Assembly (NCBI GenBank): GCA_030248215.1
Contig: JASANG010000110.1
Location: forward strand, 1-64,000
Length of the DNA stretch: 64,000 bases
Origin: Enoplolaimus lenunculus
Lineage: Eukaryota; Nematoda; Enoplea; Enoplida; Thoracostomopsidae
Direction of reading: 5' to 3'
Numbering within the stretch: the stretch's first letter is position 1; each line of letters begins with the position of its first letter. The position numbers were made by a program, and so were the translations under genes. This document shows positions 1 through 10,534 of this stretch, in pieces. The notes beneath the pieces were generated by a model, which was not told where the DNA came from, did not search any database, and worked only from the letters and a program-made list of their open reading frames with translations.

Positions 1-1056
1 TGTAGGTGGCTGTACCACACTTAAACCTATTTCAAACTAAAAACTAAAATATAAAATAAAACCAAATATCAAAACCACACCTTAAGGGAGTCCCTGGCTC
101 CACCTAGTCTCTCTTAGAACTTAAGTTAGGCTTAGGCGTGGCTACAAGGCGTAAAAACTGGTAAATCTATGTTATGGCGGCTGTGTCCGCAATGTAAATT
201 TACCTGGGGTCCTGCGAGGCCGTATAATGTGATTTATTAATTGTGCATATTTTGTTGGCCTAATCTGCTACTAAGGACATAGCTAGGCTATGTCAGCACC
301 AGCATGGTGCTTAATATTGTGTGTGTCTCCGGCATTATTGTTGTTGTTGTTGTAAAACCGGGTGTGTGGCTCTGGACCTCAACCGCATCGCGGACACCCA
401 ATTGTGGGTGTCGGCAGAAATGCAAATGAGGTCGAGATGCAGATGGGTAGCCAGGACCGGAATCATTATCATTCTTGGAGAGCTAGCGAGCGGTGGTGCA
501 TTTTTGTATCGATCTAAACTACAGAGTGTTACAGTTTTATTGTGTTTCTAACGTATTGGGCGTATTGACGGCGAGTGAAACTTGGGTAAGTAGGATTGAA
601 CGGATTTAGTTTAAGTATTGTCACGGTGGCAGGCATGTGAAGGAAATTACGGCATTACGGATTTAACCGGCATCGCGCAAGGCGCAGGAATTTACCCAGT
701 ATTGGATACTGGTGTTATGTGTTAAAGGGAAACTTGGGAATTACCGGAGAACCTGGGAAAAAGTAGTCTAATAAATCTAACGGGGTTAGATTTATTATTC
801 TACAACGGATTGGGCCAAATCTAACGGAGTTAGATTGGTCGGTAAAACTTGGTGTAACTCTAACGGGGTTAGAGTACACGGTTTATCAGAGTGTAATTCT
901 AACGGGGTTAGAATTGCACGGATTCTGGAAAACGGCAAGGACATTAGTAACGGTAAAGCCAGTGGCTGGATTAAACCAGATTCAGACGTCGGCTTTAAGG
1001 ATTCCGGCTCGGGTTACCAGTTAAATTGCATAACCTGTGATTTACTGGTATTAAAG
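1..1056 (+). repeat. Left LTR
   Basis: The first roughly 220 bases and the part from about 600 to 1056 match the right LTR closely. The stretch at about 235-590 has no counterpart there and may be a nested insertion. Four short hairpins with a shared CTAA-CGGGG-TTAG core lie at 769-797, 815-838, 852-879 and 891-919. The 3' boundary is approximate because the shared sequence fades at CTGGTATT. Confidence 0.65.
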
Positions 1057-1148
1057 CCAGGATCGCCGAGATAAACAGGAGAGCCCTGGACTTGTGTCGA
1101 GGACACCTGTTCGACGACCGGGAAAATGCGGCTCGGGGACCGGAGCCA

Positions 1149-2171
1149 ATGGATACACAGGTGGCAGAGCAAGAAGGAGTGCAGCCGTGTCCGAGCAAAG
1201 CTCGTACGCGGTCCGAAACGCAGGCGGAATCGGCCGGCGAACGTGCGGAGGAGAAAAGGAAAATGGAATTCGAACCGGTGAGTGAAGGGGAGTTTGACGT
1301 GCTGGAAGAAACAGGGCCAACTCCGTCTCCGGAAAAGCAACAAAAGAAACCGGTGGTGACGTTACAGGCGAAGAAAGAGGAACCGCGGGCAGAGGGGTAT
1401 GTGACGCCTCCGCCGGCAGAGAAAGAGGGGTCAGAAGGGAAACTGACGCCAAGGAGATCACCACGGATACAGAAGCCGGAGGAGGCAAAGGAGCAAGAGA
1501 AATCGAAGGAGCTGTTATGGGAGGAGTTGATAAAGCTGCAACCTAAAAAGGTGAGGTCGCAGTCGGAGTCAGAGGAAAAACCGAGCACTAGTCTGGGTCA
1601 GCCACCGGCACCGGGATATATCGCGGTGCGAGGGCCGGATGGAAAATTGAAATGGAGATTTGACAAGGACGCGAGGAGAAGGGCAATGGCCCAGAGGGCG
1701 CGCGTTAGTCCGAAGAGACCAACGGGCGGATACGTACGACCGGCTGCAGGGTCGGTGGTGAGTAAAATCGGACCAAGGCAGGCGAATCCGGTGTATAGTG
1801 CATCGGCTGTGCGATCACAGACAGCGCCTGGGTATCGGGGATCTGGAGCGGTAGCGCAGAGGGTGGCGAGTAGTCCACCAGCTGGGTCGTCAGGGGTACG
1901 GCCACGTGTCCGGCAAGTGTCGGACGAGCGGTACCCTGTACGAGTTGGCGGTCGCGTGGGACAACCGCAAGTGGCGCCTGGACGTGGCTACTATAGTCAA
2001 CAAGTGGAGAACGTACGACAGGCAATGCGAGAAAGTCGTCAAGTGGAACGACAACAGCAGCAGCAACGGGCGTCGCGATCGTTGGGACGCGACAATCCGT
2101 GGGTGACACAGGAAGAATTGGACGCCTATTATGCAGACGTCCCTCGTGAGCTGCGGCGGAGACACTTTTAA
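1149..2171 (+). CDS. Single internal ORF of the LTR element (Gag-position, unrecognised)
   Basis: An open frame of about 340 residues from the ATG at 1149; the frame is open upstream to about 1092 but without an ATG. The product is very rich in Lys, Arg, Glu, Gln, Pro and Ser. The N-terminal half is acidic-basic mixed, the C-terminal half is Arg/Gly/Ser/Gln-rich with a Gln run, and it ends in an Arg-rich tail. I see no zinc knuckle, capsid major homology region or protease motif. Its GC content is far above that of the surrounding window. Position between LTRs suggests a Gag-like RNA- or nucleic-acid-binding role, which is inference. It may instead be a captured host fragment. Confidence 0.5.
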   Translation: MDTQVAEQEGVQPCPSKARTRSETQAESAGERAEEKRKMEFEPVSEGEFDVLEETGPTPSPEKQQKKPVVTLQAKKEEPRAEGYVTPPPAEKEGSEGKLTPRRSPRIQKPEEAKEQEKSKELLWEELIKLQPKKVRSQSESEEKPSTSLGQPPAPGYIAVRGPDGKLKWRFDKDARRRAMAQRARVSPKRPTGGYVRPAAGSVVSKIGPRQANPVYSASAVRSQTAPGYRGSGAVAQRVASSPPAGSSGVRPRVRQVSDERYPVRVGGRVGQPQVAPGRGYYSQQVENVRQAMRESRQVERQQQQQRASRSLGRDNPWVTQEELDAYYADVPRELRRRHF

Positions 2172-2630
2172 CGGATCGGTAATAGACGTTTATTGGGGAT
2201 TCGTAAGGTGACGTTCGGTGGTGATGTTGCGGGGTGCTGGGGCAGGACTGGTACGCCGGGTCGTTTGGGGTAGACTAATCGTGGATTGACTTTATTTGGG
2301 GTTAGTATTTGGGTCGTTAATTAGGTAATGGTCGTCGGGGGTAATGTTGAACGGGTGCTGGGGTGCGCTGGTACGCGGGTTCGTTATTGGGATTATTGGA
2401 CGCATTGGCAAGATTGTCGTGGGTCGTGCTATGGTCTGTTATTGTTACTCGGCAAACACTTTAAAACAAAATAAAAATAAATAAAAGAAAGAAAAGAAAA
2501 TGATAAAAATTGTTGTTTGTTATTGTTGTTAAGTTTGTTATTGTGGATTTACGCTTTTTAGCGACGGCAAAAAAGGCAGTAAATAGGGCCATAAAATTTT
2601 GTTCGATGCCAGGGTCGGCATCTGTGCCGA

Positions 2631-2638
2631 AGGGGGGA
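2631..2638 (+). promoter_or_regulatory. Polypurine tract before right LTR
   Basis: The run AGGGGGGA sits immediately before the TG that opens the right LTR, the position of the plus-strand primer site in LTR elements. Confidence 0.55.
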
Positions 2639-3363
2639 TGTAGGTGGCTGTACCACACTTAAACCTATTTCAAACTAAAAACTAAAATATAAAATAAAAC
2701 CAAATATCAAAACCACACCTTAAGGGAGTCCCTGGCTCCACCTAGTCTCTCTTAGAACTTAAGTTAGGCTTAGGCGTTGCTACAAGGCGTAGAAATGTGA
2801 AATCGATGTTATGGCGGCTGTGTCCGCAATGTAAACTTACCTAGGCCCTGCGTGGCCATGTAGTACTCGTTGAATATTATTGCATTCATAATTTCTACGT
2901 TGAGTGTGTTGAATTCGCGTAAGAATAGTCACGGCGGTATAGGATGTGAAGGAAACCACGGTGTTTCGGAGTTAAACGGCGTTGCGCAGGGCGCAGGGTT
3001 TACCCAGTATAGAATACTGGTGTTATGTGTTAAAGGGGAAACTTGGGAATAAACCGGAGAACCTGGGAAAGCGTAGTCTAATAAATCTAACGGGGTTAGA
3101 TTTATTATTTTACAACGGCTGGGCCAAATCTAACGGGGTTAGATTGGTCGGAAATTTGGTGTAACTCTAACGGGGTTAGAGTACACGGTTTAACAGGGTG
3201 TAATTCTAACGGGGTTAGAATTGCACGGATTCTGGAAAACGGCAAAAATATTGGTAACGGTAAAGCCAGTGGCTGGATTAAATCATATTCAGGCGTCGGC
3301 TTTAAGGATTCCGGCTCGGGTTGCCAGTTAAATTGCATAACCTGTAATTTGCTGGTATTGAAT
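2639..3363 (+). repeat. Right LTR
   Basis: About 725 bp collinear with the left LTR apart from a large length difference near its middle. It carries the same four hairpins, at 3079-3107, 3124-3147, 3159-3186 and 3198-3226. Its 3' end is uncertain: sequence shared with the left LTR stops about 3360, and piggyBac sequence starts at 3373. Confidence 0.65.
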
Positions 3364-3372
3364 ATTGGATAT

Positions 3373-4287
3373 ACGTCCTCTGATGCTGGCTGTCGGCTTG
3401 TTAAGCTTGATGAGGGCTTCGGCAGTATCAAGATAGAAGTCAGTCAATGACAATATTTCTTTTTTGGGTACTTTAAGTTGCTCACAATGCCTCCGGTATA
3501 GTAGCCAAGCGTTAGACATAGCTGCTTGAAACACCCAGAATATTATTCGGACGTAAGCTCGCTTGCTTTTGTGTTCCATGCGGTATAAATTGTTCATCAT
3601 TCCCAGTAAATCCACCCCACCCATGTGAGCATTGTAAGATTGTACAATGGCTGGGCATGGAACGTCCTTGTATTCACCAGGTCTGCCATTTTTTGTGGCT
3701 CTAATCCACTTCGAACTGTTCCAATTGGTTCCACTGTAGCATACGATGACACCAGGTTGATAGGTTTTTTATCAAACCATCGGACTACGAACACGCCACC
3801 ATATGCATCGACTTTATAGTCAAACGCTCCTCGACCCTCTATCGACAAGGATTTATCACTTTTGAATGGGCAGCGATTCATTCTGTTGGAACGTATCGTT
3901 CCAACATAATACTTACCCTGCTGCTTTAGTTTTTTAACCAAGGCAACCGAGCTAAAATAATTATCACCATAAATCTTAAAAGGCAAATTCGGTAATGATG
4001 CGCTAAGCTTTAGCACCACATCGGCTCCATGGCCAAGATTGGATTTGTCTGCCGAGGCTCCAGTGTATACGAAAAAGTCATGCAATATTCCTTCTCACCT
4101 TGAACAGTGGATCGTACTCAGGATCACTGCATGGACGCATTTCTTCGTTGTTAGCAACATGCAAGAAACGTTTCACCTCCTCGAATCGGTTGCGACTCAT
4201 GTTGTCGCTAATTGCGGCGAAGCGGCAGTCGGTCCGCCAGTAGTGGCGATAAGACGGAAATTTCGCAATGCACATATAGACAAGCAT
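3373..4287 (-). pseudogene. piggyBac transposase, inverted internal part, broken
   Basis: Read on the minus strand, 4287-4078 gives the pre-catalytic region (ending in a DPLFKVR motif). 4085-3597 gives the DNYFSS motif, which holds the second catalytic aspartate. 3624-3373 gives MGGVDLL, with the third catalytic aspartate, followed by a tryptophan-rich helix region. The segment with the first catalytic aspartate (usual DE-x-MIPFKG neighbourhood) is missing around 4080. One frameshift near 3675-3680 separates the second and third parts. Reading stops at 3373 where the LTR element abuts. Related to domesticated PGBD genes, but the damage argues for a dead transposon. Confidence 0.8.
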
Positions 4288-4534
4288 ACCAAAAAAAGTT
4301 CGAAGCTCATGTTTAGTTGTGTTAACACTTTTGCCCGTTTTTTGGACCGAATACGTCCGAATAATATTCTGGGTGTTTCAAGCAGCTATGTCTAACGCTT
4401 GGCTACTATACCGGAGGCATTGTGAGCAACTTAAAGTACCCAAAAAAGAAATATTGTCATTGACTGACTTCTATCTTGATACTGCCGAAGCCCTCATCAA
4501 GCTTAACAAGCCGACAGCCAGCATCAGAGGACGT
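3373..4534. repeat. 183-bp perfect inverted repeat inside piggyBac
   Basis: 3373-3555 is the exact reverse complement of 4352-4534, with a 796-bp spacer. Both arms encode the same transposase helix segment. The identity implies a recent inverted duplication, gene conversion between arms, or a misassembly. Confidence 0.9.
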
Positions 4535-4792
4535 GGTAGACCTTCATCTACAGAAACGCCGCCCGGGCCACCATCCAAAAGGCGCCTTTCTGTGCCAGTC
4601 ACTGTAGGAATGATTCAGAAAGAAATCAGATTCGATAAAGTTGATCATTTTTCACTGCATAGTGCTGCTCGCCATAATTGTCAGTACGAATTTTGCACGG
4701 GACAGTCTCGATGGCATTGCAGCAAATGTAATGCGTCACTTTGCTTAGAAAAAAATAAGAACTGTTTTTATCGTTTTCACCATGAATCGTAG
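4352..4792 (+). pseudogene. piggyBac transposase C-terminal part with cysteine-rich domain
   Basis: The plus strand encodes the conserved C-terminal helix region, a Pro/Ser/Arg linker and a cysteine-rich zinc-binding domain. The domain has the spacing C-x4-C, C-x2-C, C ending with HHES and then a stop at 4792. This domain in piggyBac transposases binds the terminal inverted repeats. The first 183 bases duplicate the inverted copy at 3373-3555 exactly. The plus-strand frame before 4352 is unrelated sequence, so no functional start exists. Confidence 0.8.
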
Positions 4793-5251
4793 TTGTATTG
4801 CTGTTATCGCTGCATATTTTGAATATCATTGTGTTATTTGTAATACTATGCACTGAGAAAAAAATTTCCTAATCGCGTAAACATTTATACTGCGTATAGA
4901 GGGTGAGCTACTCAGTTACAAGTCTCTGTAAATATGTCGTGGTTCGAAATGCAGACCCGAAATGACTGCGATGTATAAGATATTAAATGCAAACATTGAA
5001 ATAGAAGCATATTGGTTTGTAGCGAGTATTTATTATGCGTAAAAAATTAGTGTATTATTTTGTCATATTATGGAAAAACCATCTATTGGATTCCCAGGTG
5101 TGCCAATTGGCAGTGGTCACTATTTTATGTTCTGATGTCAAAGTGGCTCGTATAAGAAGTTTTAATGCAGTTTCACAATGTCCTTATATATGTTCATTAC
5201 GAATAAATTTTTTCTTTAATTGTTCACAGTATCTGGGCGTGAAAGGGTTAA

Positions 5252-6454
5252 ACTAATATATGAACATCACCTAAGCGATTGCAATATTTTATGCATATTA
5301 GTTGGTAAAAACTTATCTCATAAATTTCCTACAGTTCCATTCGGCCGGCTTGCCGTTGCATGGGCAAACACGTAATAATTTACGGTTTCCTGAAATCTCG
5401 TGCTTAAGTTTTACATACTGGGTCATCCACGCTACACTGTCTACGCTACTGTAAACATTGTACCTGCATGCGATTCCCTAACTAGTGATCCACATCCAGT
5501 GTACACCCACCGGACTACTGAGAGACCCTCCGAACGGCGTATACTTTGTCACATTTTCGCACATAAACTAGTGTTGTGCACGAGCCAGGAACGACTAACC
5601 GGCTTTCTAGTAATTGGTCATCACAGAAAAAGCTAAAAACATTGTGACGTCGTTAATTTAATATTTTTAATCATATTTAGATTTCGATTCCAAAACATTT
5701 AGTTGAATTCTGAAATGCTGCCAACCCCCCTAAACCTCTGCTATTCTGAGGGACCCTAAGCAGAATAAGAGGCTACTGCCCTCAACACCCCCACACTCAG
5801 AAATTCGATAGGAGTCGAAGCTGAAGGCAGACTTTCGGTTGTGCCCTGGATACTACTGAACTAGTTCTTAGTTAACATATATTTTACAACGAGGTCGGTT
5901 CTTGTTGAATTACAAAGCGGAGCCTAAAACAATTATTATAGCTTCTAAACGTAACGATATCGATATATACAATTATAAAAGTGCTTTAAAATTTTGAAAA
6001 CATGTGTATTGGCCGGCCTGCAACCAGTGACCAGCCGGATGACGAGCTGAAAAATTGGTAATTACACAAAACTAATCTGCACATGCAACTTTTTCAATAC
6101 GTCATTGAAAAGACAGCTGTATTGTCCCAAGTCGGTCAGAAGGAACCCTGTTTAGCCAGATATCACGACAACTCGTCGCCCGACAGCTCGTCCATTCCGA
6201 CACAAGCTGTTGGACGGCGAATTGTCATAGATTCGTTTAGCGATTATACAGAGTCTGTGACAAGGAACTCTAATTGACGGACTCTGCGTCCAAACATAGA
6301 TCCAACCCTTCCAACAGCTTCAAATTGCTTTTGTTAAGAACAAACGTTATAGAATTTTTTAGTAGTTATCAGTTGTTGCACTTCACATAATTTACACGCT
6401 ACAATCTTATAACAATTAAATAACAGTTTTCTTATTTGACAAGTGCAAACTTAC
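5252..6454. other. No gene recognised
   Basis: Unique-looking AT-rich sequence. A roughly 60-bp segment at 5417-5479 recurs at 30708-30771. The small plus-strand ORFs at 5400-5636 and 6083-6277 have no recognisable features. Confidence 0.5.
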
Positions 6455-6776
6455 AGACACATACTGGCATACTGTTACTGAACAGACCGGAGCTAAGACA
6501 TTCAGTGGTTGCGTCGCCCAAAAGAAATCCTTCTGTGCAAGAGAATTCAACGACAGATGTTTCAAACACAAACGTTTCGGTGACATTAGGAATAACGCTT
6601 CTGGGCATCACGGGGATGTCGCAGATGCTGAACAGACCGGAGCTAAGACATTCAGTGGTTGCGTCGCCCAAAAGAAATCCTTCTGTGCAAGAGAATTCAA
6701 CGACAGATGTTTCAAACAAACGTTTCGGTGACATTAGGTATAACGCTTCTGGGCATCACGGGGATGTCGCAGATTT
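6455..6776 (-). pseudogene. CCP exon, type A, with internal 150-bp tandem duplication
   Basis: An ancestral 174-bp exon has been lengthened to 322 bp: the block at 6481-6630 recurs at 6631-6778 with a 2-bp deletion. The result is out of frame (322 is not a multiple of 3), and the 5' copy runs into a stop. Both copies keep the TEGFLLGDATTECL motif. Confidence 0.75.
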
Positions 6777-7137
6777 CTATATATATACAAAAAACACACT
6801 ACCGAAAATATAGATTAACAGAGAATGCAGCATATGATGCAAGAGGTGCATTTTTAATATGTGTTGCATCTTTTTTAAAAGCCAAATGGCTTTTACCTTG
6901 ATTGTAGTTAAGGTAGAAGCTGCAATCGTAACTGCATCAAACATTTCTTATAAAAAAGTAAAAAAAAAACATTTAACGCGATTAGCAATAAGTCTTGAAT
7001 TTTTAAGCAGCAATTTTACCGCGTTGTCTCAATTCGATTCATGCTTCGTCCTGTCAGAAGTGCACGGTCGGGACGACCCCTTTCTCTGAAGTACTGCGGA
7101 TATACGTGGGTTTTCCCGGTTAATTTTTCCGAAAGAT

Positions 7138-7214
7138 ATAGCCATGCCGGGAATCGAACCTCGCACCTCTCGCTCGCGAGTCAAGAGCGCTACCCATTAC
7201 GCCACGCGGCCGAT
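7138..7214 (-). repeat. tRNA-like SINE head
   Basis: Read on the minus strand it has a tRNA-like start (GGCCGCGTGGCGTAATGG), an A-box region, and the B-box GGTTCGATTCCC. The T-stem and acceptor have mismatches and the anticodon arm is irregular (CGC at the anticodon position), so it is a tRNA-derived SINE or pseudogene, not a working tRNA. Non-tRNA body sequence continues to about 6990. It lies in an intron of the CCP duplicate. Confidence 0.6.
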
Positions 7215-7594
7215 ATCGTAATTTGTTTCTTTTGCTATATGTGCACGAGTATGTATGTGTTTTAATATTTCACACTCTGCACATACACAAGCTACACTGC
7301 GTGTACCCACAGGTTCTCACACAACTGTTATATGCTTACGTATAAAAAAGGAAACGACCACTAGAATAAAACATTGATTGTTATTGAGCAGATGCACTAT
7401 AACGAAAAATGTGTATATCTTGGTATGCTTTGTGTTGTTGGAAAATTTACCCCATGCAACGATTTCTGTAGAAATGGCAATTATTACCGAAGCCAATGTC
7501 GATGTATACAATCTTAGAAACGAGTGCAGCAATTACATCTGCTTAAATTCGTCTTGAAAAGAACGTTTTAATTTTATCATGGGAAAAATCTTAC

Positions 7595-7798
7595 TTTTGC
7601 AGCTTAAGTTGTCTGACCAATATCCAAACGTTTCATTTTCACTAGAACTTATTTCACATCGAATGGTTGATTTTTCAAACGGTGCATATCCACCGTGACA
7701 AGTTAACGATGCTTCGGTGTCTATTGGCAGGTTGTTGCCAAACAACATTACGTTATAATCAATTTCTCCATTTTCAACATCCGTTAATGTTTTGCAGG
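7595..7798 (-). CDS. CCP exon, type B, downstream duplicate
   Basis: 204 bp, phase 1-1, intact frame. It has the B-type pattern: cysteine, VENGEIDYNV, LPIDTEASLTCHGGYAP, then GYWSDNLSC before donor GTAAGA. Counterpart of 37273-37473. Confidence 0.8.
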
Positions 7799-7828
7799 CT
7801 ATTAACAGAAAACTTGCGTCTTACTACC

Positions 7829-8154
7829 CTGCAAAAAATGATGAGTCAAATTGACTCTGTCCGAAATAGGCTTTTCGGGACAACACAAATGGAGTCAAAA
7901 TTCGACTGCGCCAGAGTCAAATTCGGCTCACCCGAGTCGTTCAGTGAGTCGAATTTGACTCTGACGACGTCGAATTTGACCCAGTTTGTGTAGTCCCGCA
8001 GAGCCTATTTCGGAGGAAGTCAATTGGACTCACCGTTTTTGCAGTGCACACTGTGAGTCGAATTTGACTCTGACGAAGTCGAATTTGACCCAGTTTGTGG
8101 TGTCCCGTAGAGCCTATTTCGGAGGGAGTCAATTGGACTCACCATTTTTTGCAG
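7829..8154. mobile_element. Fold-back MITE with CTGCAAAAAATG termini (family 1)
   Basis: The left end CTGCAAAAAATGATGAGTCA and the right end ...GACTCACCATTTTTTGCAG are inverted repeats, and the interior is a series of GAGTCAAATT/AATTTGACTC inverted motifs. The right half is duplicated, with a first end near 8044 and a second at 8154. Another copy lies at 50281-50491. Confidence 0.75.
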
Positions 8155-8367
8155 TGTACACTCACGTAATCGACCCAATTTCATGATAATAGTTTTGAAC
8201 GTTCAATATCCTAAACATTTAAGACTAAGTAAATTAACGCTTACGTCTTACAACAGAAGAGATTTAGACTAATTTTAGAATTATTGAATAACTACGGTTA
8301 TATCGCAATTAAAAACAGCATGCGCCGCACCTCGTGGTCGTTTTTAATTTGCTGTATATTCACTTAC

Positions 8368-8541
8368 AAATGCATGTAGGTACTTCCGTAAACAATCCAT
8401 CGTTCATACACATTGAATCACTCGTACCAAACAAAGTCATTCCAGGTATGCAGTAGAACTGCACCATCATTCCTTCCAATACGGGCATGTCAGTGAAACT
8501 CAATAGTAGAGAGTCGGACAAATCATTTGTGCGACAAATTT
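8368..8541 (-). CDS. CCP exon, type E, downstream duplicate
   Basis: 174 bp, phase 1-1, intact frame. Four cysteines (ICRT, FYCI, SMCM, TCI), donor GTAAGT. Counterpart of 38025-38201. Confidence 0.75.
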
Positions 8542-8970
8542 CTGCAACAGCTTTATTTGCAGCCTCAATACAAGTAATTCATAGAGCTGAGTCTTAGAGC
8601 AATATTAACTTGCGAATTAAAAACCTGAAAACTTCTGCCATCATCTTTGCTTTTTACCAATTTTGAGTACGTTTAGCGTTAAATACGCGTACCAGAACAT
8701 TACATAGTTTCTAGTTTGCTACCTTTGTATGTGATGTATTAAAGCATCTTGTTTTGAATACATGACTATTGAAGTAGCAAATGTGGGCTCCACGACAAAA
8801 TTACCGTTTGATTTGCTAGAACATTTGTTAATAATACAATTCTTACTTTTATAACCGTAATATCATTTGTTTAGTAATATGCGATGCTTTACGTCGTTTA
8901 GAAAATCCAGTCGGAGCGCCGTCACCAGTAATGAGTGATTTTAATTAGATCAATAGTAAATTTGTCATAC

Positions 8971-9135
8971 TTTTACAAACCGGCAATTTGTTACGTATAA
9001 CGCCTTTTATGCAGACCAATTGACTGTCACCAATCAATACATATCCTTGGTGGCACAAAAACGTAATTGAAAATGATCCGTCGATTTTAGTTTTGATAGC
9101 TGCGCCATTCTCGATTTCGCCTGATTGACATTTTC
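8971..9135 (-). CDS. CCP exon, type C, downstream duplicate
   Basis: 165 bp, phase 1-1, intact frame. It starts KCQSGEIENG and ends LPVCK before donor GTATGA, with four cysteines. Same length and type as 38864-39028 in the main gene. Confidence 0.75.
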
Positions 9136-9977
9136 CTTGAAATAAGCAAATATTTTGTTATAAATTTAACCTTGTATTCTACATAGTCATATATTCTAAA
9201 CACCTTTTCCGCTCGTGTGGATACAGTCTCATCAGAATTAACCGGAAAACGAAATGGATTAACCCACCTGCATAAGCATGTTTTGTCACTTGAAGAGTTT
9301 GACATAATTTTTATCTTCCATTTGAAAGCTTGCGGCATGAGTTTCATAAGTCTGTTGGGTAACGAATGACAAAATTTACTTAAATTATTGAAACAGGGTA
9401 GGAACCAGCTTTGAAAAGGCCTGCGGTCGAGGATTAGTGCATGTGCCTGAATTATAAGACTCTTGGCCGTAATGAACCGAACTTGAGTTTAATCGCAGTT
9501 TAACCCATGCTCATAGTGGGAATAATTCGGGCTTGGTGACCTGCAAGTTTTCGTTGTATACCCTTCAAGCGTTTTAGCGCCTGTGGTTCTTACGAAAGAC
9601 TGGTTTCAGTTTGATTTTGCTCCCTTTTGAACCGAGAGCAATCAGCGTGCCCAGTACGAAGATTTATGAGCCTACACCGGATTCTGAAACCGAGCTGACA
9701 AAAACTTACAGTGAAAGTTTACAGCGTTGAATTAAAAACGACAACTAAAACCCGCAGAAACGTGTTATAAATGTGAGAGCGTGGAAATTAAGAGTATTTT
9801 ATAAGATAAGCAATGTAACAAAAGTTCCAAAACATGTATGAGCTTCGAAAGCCGACATACGGAACTGCAACCAAACCCACAAAAATTACTCCGAATTTTC
9901 GGATACAGAACCAAAACCGGAAGTTTCGTCCCATTCCTGTAAAAAACCTGAACAATACGTAGTCTCGCATGACCTAC
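9136..9977. other. Intron of the CCP duplicate, nothing recognised
   Basis: AT-rich sequence without a recognisable repeat copy within the window or coding motif. Confidence 0.4.
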
Positions 9978-10138
9978 TTAAGCAAGACGGTATTTGTCCA
10001 TCAACGACATTATCTTCACATTTCATTACTTTCGGTCTATAGAGTTCAAACTTAAGTCCTTATTGCATTTGAATTTCACTTTATGATCACCAACGTATTC
10101 CACATATCCATTTTTAATTGAGACGTTGCATGTTTGTC
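9978..10138 (-). pseudogene. CCP exon, type D, frameshifted
   Basis: Homologue of 42218-42388; both contain NGYVE-x-VGD followed by KVKF. The acceptor ends at 10139 and the donor GTAGGT follows 9978. The length of 161 bp and the loss of alignment between cysteines 2 and 3 show a 1-bp deletion that brings in a stop in the upstream frame. Confidence 0.7.
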
Positions 10139-10392
10139 CTAAAAATTTATGAACACTCAGCTCTTTTCAAACACTTCCAATCCTCACAAAATGCTACAAT
10201 TAACAAAATTCTACAGTTTTTATATTTAAATTTTATTTTATCAATGACGTAAGTCAGTCATTGAGAGTAAAACAATGTTTGCATCACCTGAGCTTGATGT
10301 TTTCAGAAAAGTATATATAACAAGATATTCCCTGGCAGAAACGTGAGTCCAGGTGATTGTGTGTCTCCTTGCGGTATTGTTACATGCATAAC

Positions 10393-10534
10393 CAGAGCTG
10401 CACATTACCTGCGGGTACCCGCGGGTAAACGCAGTAGGGTAGGAAAATTTTGACGCGGAGGTATACCAGTGGGTGAAAAACTTCAAAACGTGGATAAAAA
10501 TTTGTGATTATTTATCCGCTTACAATTTAGCTAA
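10393..10534. repeat. Single end of a CAGAGCTGC (hAT-like) element
   Basis: CAGAGCTGCACATTACC followed by GGGTACCCGCGGGT repeats resembles the inverted end at about 22930-22988. Its partner end is not visible next to it. Confidence 0.5.

Larger units (their letters stand above)
1..3363 (+). mobile_element. Short LTR-flanked element (non-autonomous LTR retrotransposon), fossil
   Basis: Two long direct repeats, starting at 1 and 2639 with the same TGTAGGTGGCTG, flank about 1.6 kb of internal sequence. A purine run lies directly before the second repeat, as in LTR elements. The interior has one GC-rich ORF and nothing resembling protease, reverse transcriptase, RNase H or integrase, so it would depend on a helper. 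The repeats differ by scattered substitutions and by an extra block of roughly 320 bp in the left copy, so this is not a fresh insertion. The left edge coincides with window base 1, so a target-site duplication cannot be tested. The right edge runs into inverted piggyBac sequence at 3373. The element looks structurally whole but small; a superfamily (Ty3-like or BEL-like) cannot be assigned. Confidence 0.7.
3373..5251. mobile_element. Rearranged piggyBac transposon with one recognisable end
   Basis: The right end is clear: sequence just inside a TTAA at 5248-5251 reads, on the minus strand, CCCTTTCACGCCCAGATACT, a typical piggyBac-type terminus next to its TTAA target. The C-terminal transposase coding region points towards this end on the plus strand (4352-4792). 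The rest of the transposase lies inverted, on the minus strand at 3373-4287. The left end is not in the window; the LTR element abuts instead. The element cannot encode an intact transposase. Confidence 0.8.

Noticed and set aside
995-2165. Long minus-strand ORFs opposite the LTR element's ORF
   Set aside because: They are shadows of a GC-rich, stop-poor plus-strand frame and have no recognisable domain.
3373-5251. Domesticated piggyBac (PGBD) host gene
   Set aside because: The first catalytic segment is missing, a frameshift is present and the coding region is split over both strands.
7138-7214. Functional tRNA gene on the minus strand
   Set aside because: T-stem mispairs and an irregular anticodon arm; non-tRNA body sequence follows as in SINEs.
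7667-7993. Plus-strand ORF over a MITE and a CCP exon
   Set aside because: Shadow of the minus-strand exon 7595-7798 and of the palindromic MITE.
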